Source: Ideonella alba (GTDB lineage: Bacteria; Pseudomonadota; Gammaproteobacteria; Burkholderiales; Burkholderiaceae_C). From it: DNA of 64,000 nucleotides. The stretch is taken from positions 372,001-436,000 of the forward strand of contig NZ_JAGQDF010000005.1 of NCBI RefSeq assembly GCF_018069875.1. Direction: 5' to 3'. The notes under the pieces were generated by a model. It saw only the letters and a list, made by a program, of their open reading frames with translations, was not told the origin of the DNA and ran no database searches. The position numbers and the translations under genes are program-made. This document shows positions 12,042 to 22,801 of this stretch, piece by piece. Each line of letters opens with the position of its first letter. Position 1 is the first letter of the stretch.

Positions 12042-12072
12042 AGTGTATCAGTCTGATCCGCGCCACAGGCAA
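12042..12072 (-). promoter_or_regulatory. Possible rhlE promoter
   Basis: On the minus strand TTGCCT (12072-12067) is followed after 17 nt by GATACA (12049-12044), 150 nt before the rhlE ATG. The match to a sigma-70 promoter is partial. If it is real, rhlE has a long 5' leader, as is common for cold-inducible helicases. The rest of the 272-nt divergent gap holds no recognisable gene. Confidence 0.3.
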
Positions 12073-12164
12073 GCCTACAGCGTCAGGCGCAGCGGCCGAT
12101 ATGCAGAGAACGTGAGCCCCGCACCCGGTCAGAGCGGGGGGCTGCGGGCGCACAATCGTCCGTC

Positions 12165-14630
12165 GTGCCGTCCGGGCCTGCATTGGTCCAGTCGAGGATC
12201 CTGGTTTTGTCGCTGTCGTTTTTCCATCGTCATTGGGCCGCCTGGCGCGAGGAGACGCGTGTCTTCTCCGACCCGGACAGCGCGTCCGCGGAGCTGCGGG
12301 CGCGGCATCTGGCCGGCATCACGCGACTGACGCCGGTGCTGATGGTGGCCAATCTGTTCAACGCCCTGGGTCTGCTGGTGGCGGTGAGCGGCAGCGTGTC
12401 GGCCAAGGCCTGGCTGCTCTGGCTGGGCGTGCTGCTGCTGATCGTGGGCGTGGCGCTGCGCGGCTGGCTTCGGCATCGGCGCGAGCCGGTGATGCGCGCC
12501 TCGCCGCGCGCCATCCGGCATGCCACCTTGCATGCGCTGGTGCTGGCCTGCGTCTGGACGGTTCCGGTGGTGGGGTGGCTGGACGCCTTGACACCGATCC
12601 AGCAGCTGATGGTGGCCGTCACCACCACCGGCATGATGGCGGCCGGTGGCTTTGCGCTGTCCTCGGTGCCCCAGGCGGGCCTGGCCTGGACGCTGGCGCT
12701 GGGGACGGGGGCGATCGTGGGCGTGGCCCGGCTGGGCGGCACGGTCGCCTGGGTGCTGGCCGGCATGCTGCTGGGTTACGTGCTGGTGATCGCCGTGGCG
12801 GTGCGCTCGGCCGCCCGGCAGTCGGCGCTGCGCCTGCGCTCGGAACGCGAGGCCGAGCGCCAGAGCCAGATGGTCGGCCTGCTGCTGCGCGACTTCGAGG
12901 AGCATTCGGCCGACGTGCTCTGGGAGGTGGACCGCCAGGGCCACTTCACCCATGTCTCGGCCAAGCTGGCGGCGCTGTTCGGCGACGACCTCGACATGTC
13001 CTCGCTGGGCCTGTTCGAGGTGCTGGCGGCCCGCTCACCCGGCGGCGCCGAGGCCGAGGGCCTGCGCAAGCTGCGCCAGGCCCTGAACGCCGACAAGCCC
13101 TTCCGCGACGTGCTGCTGACCGTCGAGGTTGGCGGCGTGCCCCGCTGGTGGTCGATCACCGCCAAGCCGCTGGTCGAGGACAGCGGCCGCACCGTGGGCT
13201 GGCGCGGCGTGATCTCGGATGTCACCCAGCAGCGCCTGGCGCACCAGCGCCTGACCTACCAGGCCTATTTCGATTCACTCACCGGCCTGGCCAACCGCGA
13301 CCAGCTGCGCAACCGCCTGGTGCAGGTCATCGACGCCTGCGCCAACACGCCGCGCCGCTGCGCGCTGCTGTGCCTGGACCTGGACAATTTCAAGGCCATC
13401 AACGATTCGCTGGGCCACTCGGTCGGTGACGGCGTGCTCAAGCTGGTGGCCCAGCGCCTGCAATCGGTGATGCGCCGCGCCGACCTGGTGGCCCGGCTGG
13501 GCGGCGACGAGTTCGCGGTGCTGCTGGACGATGTGCGCAGCGACGACGAGGTCGACCTCCTGGCCCGCCGGCTGCTGCAGGTGCTGAACGCGCCGGGCGA
13601 GATCCAGGGGCGCAGCGTGATGGTGGGCGCCAGCATGGGCGTGGCGCTGATCCCCGACCACGGGCAGTCGATCGACGACGTCATGGGCAACGCCGACCTG
13701 GCGCTGTACGCCGCCAAGGAAGCGGGCCGCGGTCGCTTCGAGACCTTCGCCACCTGGCTGGGCGAGCGCAGCCGGCGCCTGGTCACGATCGAGGCTGAGC
13801 TGCGCCAGGCCCTGACCCGTGGCGAGCTGAGCCTGCACTGGCAGCCCAAGGTCGACATCGCCACCTGGCAGATGCGCGGCGTGGAGGCGCTGCTGCGCTG
13901 GAACCATCCTGAGCTGGGCTCGATCTCGCCCGGCGAGTTCGTGCCGGTGGCCGAGAAGTCCGGCCTGATCGGCGACATGGGCGCATGGGTGCTGAAAGAG
14001 GCCTGCCGCGTGGCGCGCGATCAACTGCCGGACCTGCTGATCTCGGTCAACGTCTCACCGCTGCAGCTGATGCGCGAGGATTTCCTGGCCGATGTCGAGG
14101 CCGCGTTTGCCGAGACCGGGCTGGCGCCGGGGCGGCTGGAGATGGAGATCACCGAGTCGGTCTTCATGGACGACGCGGCCACCGCGCTGCGCAACCTGCA
14201 TGCGCTCAAGCGCCTGGGGGTGCAGATCGCGCTGGACGATTTCGGCACCGGCTATTCGGCCTTCCAGTACCTGCGCCGTTTCCCGTTTGACACGCTGAAG
14301 ATCGACCGCGCCTTCGTGCGTGAGCTGCTGACCCACCACGATGCGCGCGCCATCGTGCGCACCATCGTCGCGCTGGCCAACACGCTGGGCATGCGCACCG
14401 TGGCCGAAGGTGTGGAGGAACCCGCCCAGCTGGAGGTGCTGCGACAGGCCGGCTGCAGCGAGATCCAGGGCTTCCTGGCCGCGCGCCCACTGCCGCTGGA
14501 GCGGCTGCTGGGCCTGATGGACACCTGGAACGAGCACAACCGGCCCGAGCCCGGGGCGATGCCCGAGACCCAGACCGTACCGCTGGACATGCTGGCGCCG
14601 CTGTCCGACACCACGCGGGCGGTGCGCTGA
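12165..14630 (+). CDS. Membrane GGDEF-EAL cyclic-di-GMP protein with PAS domain
   Basis: About 821 residues. The N-terminal part holds around six membrane helices (residues 60-215), followed by a PAS-like segment (235-345, [16 protein letters not shown]). A diguanylate cyclase domain follows with an intact GGDEF near residue 445 and an RxxD inhibitory site (RRAD) five residues before it. The EAL domain has all catalytic signatures: VEALLRW near 575, [25 protein letters not shown] and AEGVEE. Both activities are therefore possible on sequence grounds; which dominates cannot be read. It controls the biofilm/motility messenger c-di-GMP at the membrane. The start is uncertain: GTG at 12165 lies 8 nt after CACAAT and precedes a short cytoplasmic stretch; internal starts up to residue 20 are possible. 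Confidence 0.9.
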   Translation: MPSGPALVQSRILVLSLSFFHRHWAAWREETRVFSDPDSASAELRARHLAGITRLTPVLMVANLFNALGLLVAVSGSVSAKAWLLWLGVLLLIVGVALRGWLRHRREPVMRASPRAIRHATLHALVLACVWTVPVVGWLDALTPIQQLMVAVTTTGMMAAGGFALSSVPQAGLAWTLALGTGAIVGVARLGGTVAWVLAGMLLGYVLVIAVAVRSAARQSALRLRSEREAERQSQMVGLLLRDFEEHSADVLWEVDRQGHFTHVSAKLAALFGDDLDMSSLGLFEVLAARSPGGAEAEGLRKLRQALNADKPFRDVLLTVEVGGVPRWWSITAKPLVEDSGRTVGWRGVISDVTQQRLAHQRLTYQAYFDSLTGLANRDQLRNRLVQVIDACANTPRRCALLCLDLDNFKAINDSLGHSVGDGVLKLVAQRLQSVMRRADLVARLGGDEFAVLLDDVRSDDEVDLLARRLLQVLNAPGEIQGRSVMVGASMGVALIPDHGQSIDDVMGNADLALYAAKEAGRGRFETFATWLGERSRRLVTIEAELRQALTRGELSLHWQPKVDIATWQMRGVEALLRWNHPELGSISPGEFVPVAEKSGLIGDMGAWVLKEACRVARDQLPDLLISVNVSPLQLMREDFLADVEAAFAETGLAPGRLEMEITESVFMDDAATALRNLHALKRLGVQIALDDFGTGYSAFQYLRRFPFDTLKIDRAFVRELLTHHDARAIVRTIVALANTLGMRTVAEGVEEPAQLEVLRQAGCSEIQGFLAARPLPLERLLGLMDTWNEHNRPEPGAMPETQTVPLDMLAPLSDTTRAVR

Positions 14631-14633
14631 GCA

Positions 14634-14660
14634 GGCGTTGCCGGGGCGCCCGGCAACGCC
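14634..14660. terminator. Hairpin between convergent genes
   Basis: A perfect 12-bp stem (GGCGTTGCCGGG with its complement) closes a three-base GCG loop, lying 3 nt after the GGDEF-EAL stop and 9 nt from the end of the convergent M4 protease gene. It has no T tract on either side, so it may act as a bidirectional RNA 3'-end stabiliser or a Rho-assisted terminator. Confidence 0.6.
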
Positions 14661-14669
14661 GCTTCAGCC

Positions 14670-16229
14670 TCAGTTGACGAGCACGGCCGACCAGGCGGCG
14701 GCCACCGCGTTCCACTCGGCCGAGCCGGCACCGTACAGGTCGGTGGCGGCGTTCAGCGTGGCGGTGCGGGCGCCTGCGTATTTGGTGCTGCTGGTCATGT
14801 AGACCGTCAGCGCGCGGTACCAGATGGCGCCGGCCTTGTCGCGGCCGATGCCGCTCAGGCTGGCGCTGCCGGTGGCCTTCTTGGTGTTGCCGGCCACGCA
14901 GGTCGGGCTGGCCGGTCCGCTGGCCGGTGCGCTGCCTTCAGCCAGCAGGTAGAAGAAGTGGTTGGCCACGCCCGAGCTGTAGTGCACGTCCAGCGAGCCC
15001 AGGGTGGAGTACCAGCAGTCGGCCGAGGCGCCGTCGCTGTTGGGGCTGTGCATGTAGCGCAGCGCCTTGCCGCCACCCGCCTTGTAGAGCTTCTCGCCGA
15101 TCAGGTAGTCGCCGGCGTCGCTGGCGTTGTTCGCGTAGAACTCGACCAGGGTGCCGAAGATGTCCGACGTCGCCTCGTTCAGGCCGCCCGACTCGCCCGA
15201 GTAGGTCAGGTTGGCGGTGCGGCTGGTCACCCCGTGGGTCATCTCGTGGCCGGCCACGTCCAGCGAGTCGAAGGGGTTGAAGGTGGTGCCGTCGCCGTCA
15301 CCGTAGGTCATGCAGAAGCAGCTGTCCGACCAGAACGCGTTGTTGTAGCGGCGGCTGTAGTGGACCCGGTTGTAGGCGCCGACGCCGTTGTTGGCAATGC
15401 CGTTGCGGCCATGGACGTTCTTGTAGTAGTCCCAGGTGACCGCGGTGCCGTACTGGGCATCGACACCGATCGTGGCGGTGTCGCTGGTCGCTCCATTGCC
15501 CCAGGTGTTGTCGGCATCGGTGAAGATGCTGCCACCGCTGGTGCGGTTCTTCATGTCGATCGTGTAGGTGTTGCCGCGGCTCGGGTCGCGCAACGAGTAG
15601 GTGCTGCCCACCAGGTCGGTGGTCAGCGGCACGCTGCCGCTGAAGAAGCTGTTGCCGGTGCCGGCCGCGGCGGCGTCATGCACGTCGTCCCAGCTGTCGA
15701 GCACCTTGCCGGTGCGGGCGCTGACGATCACATGGGCTTCGATCGGGGTGCCGTCGGGGCGGGTTCCGAAGACGCGGGTGTCCCAGGCCAGGCGGGCGCG
15801 GTCGCCGCGGGCGTAGACCACCAGCTCAGGGGCACTGCCGCGCGCGTCACCGGCCACGCGGCCCTGGGCCACTGCCTGGGCCGCTGCCGGACCGTAGACC
15901 GGCGTGGCACTGACGTCGATGCCGCGCTGCAGCGTCTGCGACACGCCCAGGAAGCTGCCCGAGCCGTGCGAGTGCACGACCACGTCGCCACCGATCACGC
16001 GCAGGCCCTTGTACTGGCGGTCCAGGCGGACATGTTCGGTGCCGTCGGCATCGACGACCACGTCTCGCACGCTGTAGCGGTGGTCCGGACCGTGGAAGGT
16101 CTGCGCCGCGAAGCGGGCCAGATGGGCCTCGGCGCGGGCCTGGGCGGTGTCGGTCGCGGCCAGGGCGGGGGCAGCTGCCAGCGCGGTCAGCGCCAGGGCC
16201 AGGGCGTGGGTCAGGATCTTGGTCTGCAC
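14670..16229 (-). CDS. Secreted M4-family (thermolysin-like) zinc metalloprotease
   Basis: This is a 519-residue preproprotease. A signal peptide (residues 1-24, ending APALA) precedes an FTP propeptide segment (DHRYSVRDVVVDADGTEHV...GGDVVVHSHGSG) and a PepSY-like region up to about residue 185. The catalytic domain has the zinc site HEMTH near residue 328 and the third ligand in GLNEATSD about 20 residues later. The general-base histidine is in DVHYSSGVANH. Two cysteines (SDSCFCMTYGDGDG) suggest a disulfide. It should be exported, self-processed and degrade extracellular protein. The start is a GTG with a good AGGAG Shine-Dalgarno sequence about 10 nt upstream. The gene is monocistronic and convergent with the c-di-GMP gene. 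Confidence 0.93.
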   Translation of the reverse strand: MQTKILTHALALALTALAAAPALAATDTAQARAEAHLARFAAQTFHGPDHRYSVRDVVVDADGTEHVRLDRQYKGLRVIGGDVVVHSHGSGSFLGVSQTLQRGIDVSATPVYGPAAAQAVAQGRVAGDARGSAPELVVYARGDRARLAWDTRVFGTRPDGTPIEAHVIVSARTGKVLDSWDDVHDAAAAGTGNSFFSGSVPLTTDLVGSTYSLRDPSRGNTYTIDMKNRTSGGSIFTDADNTWGNGATSDTATIGVDAQYGTAVTWDYYKNVHGRNGIANNGVGAYNRVHYSRRYNNAFWSDSCFCMTYGDGDGTTFNPFDSLDVAGHEMTHGVTSRTANLTYSGESGGLNEATSDIFGTLVEFYANNASDAGDYLIGEKLYKAGGGKALRYMHSPNSDGASADCWYSTLGSLDVHYSSGVANHFFYLLAEGSAPASGPASPTCVAGNTKKATGSASLSGIGRDKAGAIWYRALTVYMTSSTKYAGARTATLNAATDLYGAGSAEWNAVAAAWSAVLVN

Positions 16230-16486
16230 GGGTCAACACTCCTGTCGGATGTGGGTGGGTGGTCCGGAAGTTCCGGCTGGCCGGCGGATCGCGCTCAGCC
16301 GAGGCCGATTCTTCACGGCGTGAGCGCGCAATCCAAGCCCACCAACCCGGGGGGGGATCCGCGGGTGGTGGGGTTCCGGCGATAATCACGGGTTGATCCC
16401 GATGCAGGGCGTTGCGCTGTACAGACAGCGCTGCCCGGAAATGCCGGTTGCCACCGGCCCCCACCCGAACCCCACAGGCTTGACCC

Positions 16487-18151
<1,665 letters not shown>

Positions 18152-18177
18152 TCGCCCGCGTGGCATCGCGCCCATGA

Positions 18178-18203
18178 ACAAGGCCGCCCTCGGGCGGCCT
18201 TGT
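18178..18203. terminator. Rho-independent-type terminator hairpin after ettA
   Basis: A perfect 12-bp inverted repeat (ACAAGGCCGCCC with its complement) has a TC centre and is followed on the plus strand by CGTTTCC. It lies 26 nt after the ettA stop and 24 nt beyond the end of the convergent FAS1 gene, so it can serve both. Confidence 0.75.
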
Positions 18204-18226
18204 CGTTTCCGTGCGCTGTGGTGCGG

Positions 18227-19168
18227 TCAGGGCAGGATCACGCGGTCGATCACGTGGATCACGCCGTTGCTGGTCAGCACGTCGGTGGCGACGATGCCAG
18301 CCTGGCGTCCGCGTGCGTCGGTGATCTTCAGGCTGCTGTCCACCGTGAAGGTGCCGCCTTGCAGCGTGGTGATCGCACTGCCCACCGGCACCTGGGCCTT
18401 CAGCACCAGCGAGGGCACGACGTGGTAGGTCAGCACCTGCGTCAGCAGCGTGGTGTTGGCCAGCAGCGCGGCCTTGGTGACACCCAGCTCGGTCAGCAGT
18501 GCGGCGAAGGCGGCGTCGGTGGGCGCGAAGACGGTGAACGGCCCATCGGCCTGCAGCGCCGAGACCAGGCCGGCGGCCTGCAGCGCCTCGACCAGGATCG
18601 TGAATTCCGGCGGGCTGGCGGTGCCGGCGGCCACGGCGGTGGCCACGATGTCGCGGTTGGCCGGCAGCAGCACCTTGTCGACCACATGGACCACGCCATT
18701 GCTGGCGTGCCGGTCGGCCTCCAGCACCGTGCTGCGGCGGTTGCGGCCGTCGGTGAAGACCAGGGTCGAGCCCGAGGCCTCGGCCTTGAAGAAGCCGCCG
18801 CCCACGGGCTCGATCGGGCTGCCCAGCGGCACGTCCGCGGCAGTGACCCGACCGCCAATGACGTGGTAGGTCAGCACCGCCGTCAGCAGTGGCTTGTTGG
18901 CCAGCAGCGTGGCCTTGTCGACGCCCAGCTCGGCCAGCAGGCTGGCGAACGCCGCGTTGGTGGGCGCCAGCAGCGTCGACGGACCGGCGGCGGTCAGGGC
19001 GGACTGCAGCCCGGCGGCCTCGACGGCCTCGACCAGGATGCTCAGGTTCGGATCGATCTGGGTCACGCTCAGCAGGCTCGGATCGTCACCGCCGCCGCCG
19101 CAGGCGGTCAGGCCGGCCAGCAGGGCCACGGAGCTCGCCAGGGCGGCGCGTCGGGTCAGTCGGTTCAT
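18227..19168 (-). CDS. Lipoprotein with two fasciclin (FAS1) domains
   Basis: This 313-residue lipoprotein has the lipobox LAGLTAC at residues 17-23, followed by a GGGGDD spacer. Two tandem FAS1 domains follow (about residues 40-170 and 178-312). Each has the H1 motif (LLAPTNAAFASLL; TVFAPTDAAFAALL), a YHV strand (LTYHVIGG; LTYHVVPS) and a terminal NGVVHVVDKVLLP or NGVIHVIDRVILP. FAS1 domains mediate adhesion at the cell surface. The start was chosen at the second of two in-frame MNRL sequences because CAGGAG lies just before it; the upstream ATG at 19201 gives no better signal peptide. It is divergent from a TetR regulator that probably controls it. Confidence 0.9.
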   Translation of the reverse strand: MNRLTRRAALASSVALLAGLTACGGGGDDPSLLSVTQIDPNLSILVEAVEAAGLQSALTAAGPSTLLAPTNAAFASLLAELGVDKATLLANKPLLTAVLTYHVIGGRVTAADVPLGSPIEPVGGGFFKAEASGSTLVFTDGRNRRSTVLEADRHASNGVVHVVDKVLLPANRDIVATAVAAGTASPPEFTILVEALQAAGLVSALQADGPFTVFAPTDAAFAALLTELGVTKAALLANTTLLTQVLTYHVVPSLVLKAQVPVGSAITTLQGGTFTVDSSLKITDARGRQAGIVATDVLTSNGVIHVIDRVILP

Positions 19169-19205
19169 TGGAGTCTCCTGGGTTGAGACCAGTCGGTTCA
19201 TTTGG

Positions 19206-19282
19206 TGACTGGACGGTATAAGCATGACTGATTGGTAATCGCCATGCTGACCAAGTAGTCTTTTTCGTGACTGATGAGTCAC
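19206..19282. promoter_or_regulatory. Candidate TetR operator region between FAS1 and TetR genes
   Basis: The 165-nt divergent gap is markedly AT-richer than its surroundings. It holds a 16-bp perfect palindrome GTGACTGATGAGTCAC (19267-19282), and the half-site TGACTG recurs at 19206, 19225 and 19268. Such a palindrome between a TetR gene and its divergent neighbour is the usual place for an autoregulatory operator. This is inference from position and symmetry. Confidence 0.55.
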
Positions 19283-19333
19283 AAAATCAACCCGGCAATC
19301 GCGCTGATGACCGTCGACCCCTAGAATCGGGCG

Positions 19334-19969
19334 ATGGTGAAGCTGTCCTTCAAGACCCAGGTGCTGCAGGTGCGCGAGCAGGCCATCCTCGACGCGGTGG
19401 TGCACCTGCTGGCCGAAAAGGGCTACGAGCTGATGACGCTGGACGAGGTGGCTGCCGAGGTCGGCATCGCCAAGGCCAGCCTGTACAAGCACTTCGATTC
19501 CAAGGAGGCGCTGGCCGCCGCCGCGATGGTGCAACTGCTCGACGCCTGCCACGCCGAGCTGCAGCGCCTGCAGGCCCAGCCGGGCGCGCGCGCGATCGAC
19601 CGCCTGCAGGGGGTGGTCCGCTGGGCCCTCCACACCCAGCTGGCCGGCAAGATGCCCACGCTGCCGGCGCAGAACTCCGCGCTGCGCAGCGCCCTGGTGG
19701 CCGACCGCCGCTACATGACCCGCCTGGACGAGGTCAGCGAGCACCTGGGCGCCTGGATCGTCGAGGCCCAACGGACCGGCGACCTCGACCCCGGCCTGCC
19801 GGTCGAGCTGGTGCTGTTCACCCTGTTTGCCCGCGCCTGCGACCCGGTGCTGGGGGTGATGCGCGCCACCGGCCGCTACGCCGACGAGACCCTGGTCGAG
19901 TGGCTGCTGCGCACCTGTTTCCATGGCCTGGCGGCCACCGTCGCCGAGCCTTCGCCCGTGCAGCCATGA
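19334..19969 (+). CDS. TetR/AcrR family transcriptional regulator
   Basis: This 211-residue repressor-type protein has a TetR N-terminal helix-turn-helix at residues 15-60 (VHLLAEKGYELMTLDEVAAE, VGIAKASLYKHFDSKEAL). The C-terminal ligand/dimerisation domain has no recognisable specificity. It is transcribed divergently from the FAS1 lipoprotein gene across a gap containing a palindrome. It also overlaps the alternative start of the metalloprotease gene (ATGA at 19966), so it may be cotranscribed with that gene. TAGAAT sits 6 nt before the ATG. Its likely role is to regulate the surface lipoprotein and itself. Confidence 0.92.
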   Translation: MVKLSFKTQVLQVREQAILDAVVHLLAEKGYELMTLDEVAAEVGIAKASLYKHFDSKEALAAAAMVQLLDACHAELQRLQAQPGARAIDRLQGVVRWALHTQLAGKMPTLPAQNSALRSALVADRRYMTRLDEVSEHLGAWIVEAQRTGDLDPGLPVELVLFTLFARACDPVLGVMRATGRYADETLVEWLLRTCFHGLAATVAEPSPVQP

Positions 19970-20007
19970 GCTGCCGATCTTCGTTCCCGTTGTACCCACC
20001 CCGTGCG

Positions 20008-22770
20008 ATGAGCCTGACCCACCGATCCCTGGTTCCCACCGCCGTGAGCCTGTCCGCCCTGCTGCTGCTGGGCGGCTGTGCCAGCCTGCCGAGCCTGGGC
20101 GGCGGCCCGGCTACGACCGACGCCGCCAAGCCGACGGCCGGCAAGCCTGAGCCAGCCCGCAGCGGCACCGCGAGCGCCGCGCCCGCCGCGCCGGGGGCGG
20201 CAGGTGCGGCACCGGCGGCGGGTGGCCCGCCGGCCTTCGCCACCGTCACCAAGGATGCCAAGCGCATCGACGGCCTGCTGCCGCTGTGGCAGAAGGACGA
20301 GAAGGTCTGGCTGGAGCTGCGCCCCGAGGACCTGGGCAAGCCCTTCTTCCTGTCGCCCAAGCTGGCCCAGGGTCTGGGCGAGAACGGCCTGTTCGGCGGC
20401 CTGATGGTGGGCCGCTGGCAGCCCTGGGGCCGTGCCCAGGTGGTGGAGTTCCGCCGCATCGCCAACCAGGTGCAGATGGTGGCGCGCAACGACCAGTACA
20501 CCGCCGCCGCGGGCTCGCCGGAGGCGGCCGCCGTGAAGTCGGCCTTCTCGGACAGCCTGCTGGGCAGCACCGCCGTGGCCAGCCAGGCCCACCCGGACAG
20601 CAAGGCCATCCTGATCGATGCCAACGCGCTGTTCGTCACCGACCTGCTGGGCATGGGCATGACGCTGCAGCGCCAGTACCGGCAGACCTACAGCTTCGAC
20701 AAGGCCAACTCGGCCGTGGTGGACCTGCGCGGCAACCCGGATGAGACCGTGCTGCGCGTGCAGGCGCATTACGTCGCGCCCACCCTGGCGCAGCCCCAGC
20801 CGGGCGCGCCGCCCACCACGCCGCAGCCCACGCTGCCCACCACCTTGCCCGATGCGCGCAGCCTGTTCCTGACGCTGCACTACTCGCTGGTGCGCCTGCC
20901 GGCCGAGCCGATGCCCGCGCGCCGTGCAGACCCCCGCGTGGGCTACTTCACCACCTCGGTCGACGACTTCGGCAATGACCTGCGCCAGCAGCCGCGCCAG
21001 CGCTTCATCAACCGCTGGCGCCTGGAGAAGAAGGACCCGGCGGCGGCCCTGTCCGAGCCGGTCAAGCCCATCACCTTCTGGCTGGACCGCAACATTCCCT
21101 TGAAGTACCGTGACGCGATCACCCGCGGCGTGCTGGGCTGGAACGCGGCCTTCGAGCGCATCGGCTTCAAGGACGCGCTGGTCGTCAAGCAGCAGGGGCC
21201 CGAGGACAGCTTCGACACGCTGGACGTGGGCGCGGCATCGATCCGCTGGATGACCAACGCCAAGCCGCAGTTCGGCGCCATCGGGCCCAGCCAGGTGGAT
21301 CCGCGCACCGGCGAGATCCTGGATGCCGATATCGGCTTCGAGAGCCTGTCCAGCCGCGCCATCCGCCACACCCGGGCGCAGGTGCTGGCACCGCGCTCGG
21401 TGACCCAGTGGGAAGCGATCCTGCAGGCGCCGCACCTGCATGCGCCGGGCGCCGAGGCCTGCCAGCACGCCGACGAGGCCGCCGAGCAGCTCTCCTATGC
21501 GCTGGACGTGCTGGAGGCCCGCGGCGAACTCGACCCCGACAGCCCCGAGGCCGAAGCCTATGTGCAGGCCTACCTGGAGGACACCACGCTGCACGAGGTG
21601 GGCCACACCCTGGGCCTGCGCCACAACTTCCGATCCTCGCGCATCTACACCGATGCGCAGCTCGACGACCCCGAGTTCACCCGCCGCAACGGTCTGGCCG
21701 GCTCGGTGATGGAGTACGCGCCGATCAACCTGCCGGCCCCGGGCCAGCGCGGTGGCATGCCCTTCCAGACCGTGCTGGGCCCCTACGACTACTGGGCCAT
21801 CGAGTATGGCTACAAGCCGATCGAGCCGACGCAGGAAGCGTCCGAGCTGATGCGCATCGCTGGCCGCAGCGCCGAGCCCGAGCTGGCCTACGGCACCGAC
21901 GAGGACAACTCGCTGGGCATCGACCCCGATTCGCTGCAGATGGACCTGGGCACCGACCCGGTGCTGTTCGCCCGCAAGCGCCTGGCGATCGCCCGCGACC
22001 TGATCCATCGCCAGGAAAACCGGCCGCTCAAGCCCACCGAGGACTACACCGTGCTGCGCCGCTCGATCAGCTACGCGCTGCGCGATGCCGGCCGCTCGGT
22101 GGGCACCTTGCTGCGCCAGATCGGCGGCCTGCGCACGCTGCGCGATTTCCCCGGCAGCGGCCGCGACCCGCTGCAGCCCGTGCCGCCGGCCGTGCAGCGC
22201 GAGGCGCTGCAGCTGGTGGCCAGCCAGGTGCTGGCGGCCGACGGGCTGTCGATCTCGCCGGCGCTGGCGCGCAAGCTCTCGACCGATTACCTCGCCCGTT
22301 TTGACAGCGGCGAGCCGGTGGCCACCGACTTCTCGGTCGAGGGCATGGTGCTCGACCTGCAGCGCGCCGTGCTGGCACAGCTGATGAGCGACAGCGTGGC
22401 CGCACGCGTGCTGGACAACGAGGCCAAGGTGGACCGTCCGGGCCAGGCGCTGGCGTTGTCGGAGCTGATCGACACCATCGGCAAGGCGGTCTGGGCCGAT
22501 GCCCTGGCCGGCGGCGAGATCCCGGCGGCGCGGCGTGAACTGCAGCGCGAGCATGCCTCGCGCCTGGCCGAGCGGCTGTTGCGGCCCACGCCCGGCAGTC
22601 GGGCAGACGCGCGCGCGCTGTGGCGGGCCCAGGCGCAGCGGCTGGTGCGTCAGCTGGACAAGGCGCAGGCTGCGGGCCAGGGGTCGGCGATGAAGGCGGC
22701 GCACCTGGCCGACCTGAGCCGCACGCTGAAGCTGGCGCTGGAGGCGCCGCTGCAGCGCAGCGGCATCTGA
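20008..22770 (+). CDS. Lipoprotein zinc-dependent metalloprotease (DUF5117/DUF4953 type)
   Basis: This 920-residue protein has a lipobox LLLGGC near residue 24, then an Ala/Pro-rich linker to about residue 75. The first domain (DUF5117-like, TVTKDAKRIDGLLPLWQKDE) precedes a metzincin-type catalytic domain with HEVGHTLGLRHN near residue 528 and a downstream GSVMEYAP Met-turn. This fits the DUF5117-DUF4953 zinc proteases found in many Gram-negatives, with an outer-membrane lipoprotein location. Substrates are unknown. Two starts are possible: ATG 20008, chosen because it gives a normal signal peptide, and ATG 19966, which overlaps the TetR stop (ATGA) and would lengthen the leader by 14 residues. 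Confidence 0.9.
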   Translation: MSLTHRSLVPTAVSLSALLLLGGCASLPSLGGGPATTDAAKPTAGKPEPARSGTASAAPAAPGAAGAAPAAGGPPAFATVTKDAKRIDGLLPLWQKDEKVWLELRPEDLGKPFFLSPKLAQGLGENGLFGGLMVGRWQPWGRAQVVEFRRIANQVQMVARNDQYTAAAGSPEAAAVKSAFSDSLLGSTAVASQAHPDSKAILIDANALFVTDLLGMGMTLQRQYRQTYSFDKANSAVVDLRGNPDETVLRVQAHYVAPTLAQPQPGAPPTTPQPTLPTTLPDARSLFLTLHYSLVRLPAEPMPARRADPRVGYFTTSVDDFGNDLRQQPRQRFINRWRLEKKDPAAALSEPVKPITFWLDRNIPLKYRDAITRGVLGWNAAFERIGFKDALVVKQQGPEDSFDTLDVGAASIRWMTNAKPQFGAIGPSQVDPRTGEILDADIGFESLSSRAIRHTRAQVLAPRSVTQWEAILQAPHLHAPGAEACQHADEAAEQLSYALDVLEARGELDPDSPEAEAYVQAYLEDTTLHEVGHTLGLRHNFRSSRIYTDAQLDDPEFTRRNGLAGSVMEYAPINLPAPGQRGGMPFQTVLGPYDYWAIEYGYKPIEPTQEASELMRIAGRSAEPELAYGTDEDNSLGIDPDSLQMDLGTDPVLFARKRLAIARDLIHRQENRPLKPTEDYTVLRRSISYALRDAGRSVGTLLRQIGGLRTLRDFPGSGRDPLQPVPPAVQREALQLVASQVLAADGLSISPALARKLSTDYLARFDSGEPVATDFSVEGMVLDLQRAVLAQLMSDSVAARVLDNEAKVDRPGQALALSELIDTIGKAVWADALAGGEIPAARRELQREHASRLAERLLRPTPGSRADARALWRAQAQRLVRQLDKAQAAGQGSAMKAAHLADLSRTLKLALEAPLQRSGI

Positions 22771-22778
22771 GGCAGGCA

Positions 22779-22799
22779 GCGGGAGGCCGGGCCTCCCGC
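22779..22799. terminator. Hairpin between convergent genes
   Basis: A perfect 9-bp stem (GCGGGAGGC with its complement) and CGG loop occupy the 31-nt gap between the metalloprotease stop and the end of the convergent ATPase gene. There is no T run, so any termination would be Rho-assisted or act by stabilising 3' ends. Confidence 0.55.
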
Positions 22800-22801
22800 G
22801 C

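Noticed and set aside
19876-22704. Open frame of about 940 codons on the minus strand opposite the metalloprotease
   Set aside because: Same shadow effect: no start with a ribosome site, no domain, and it overlaps two convincing plus-strand genes.
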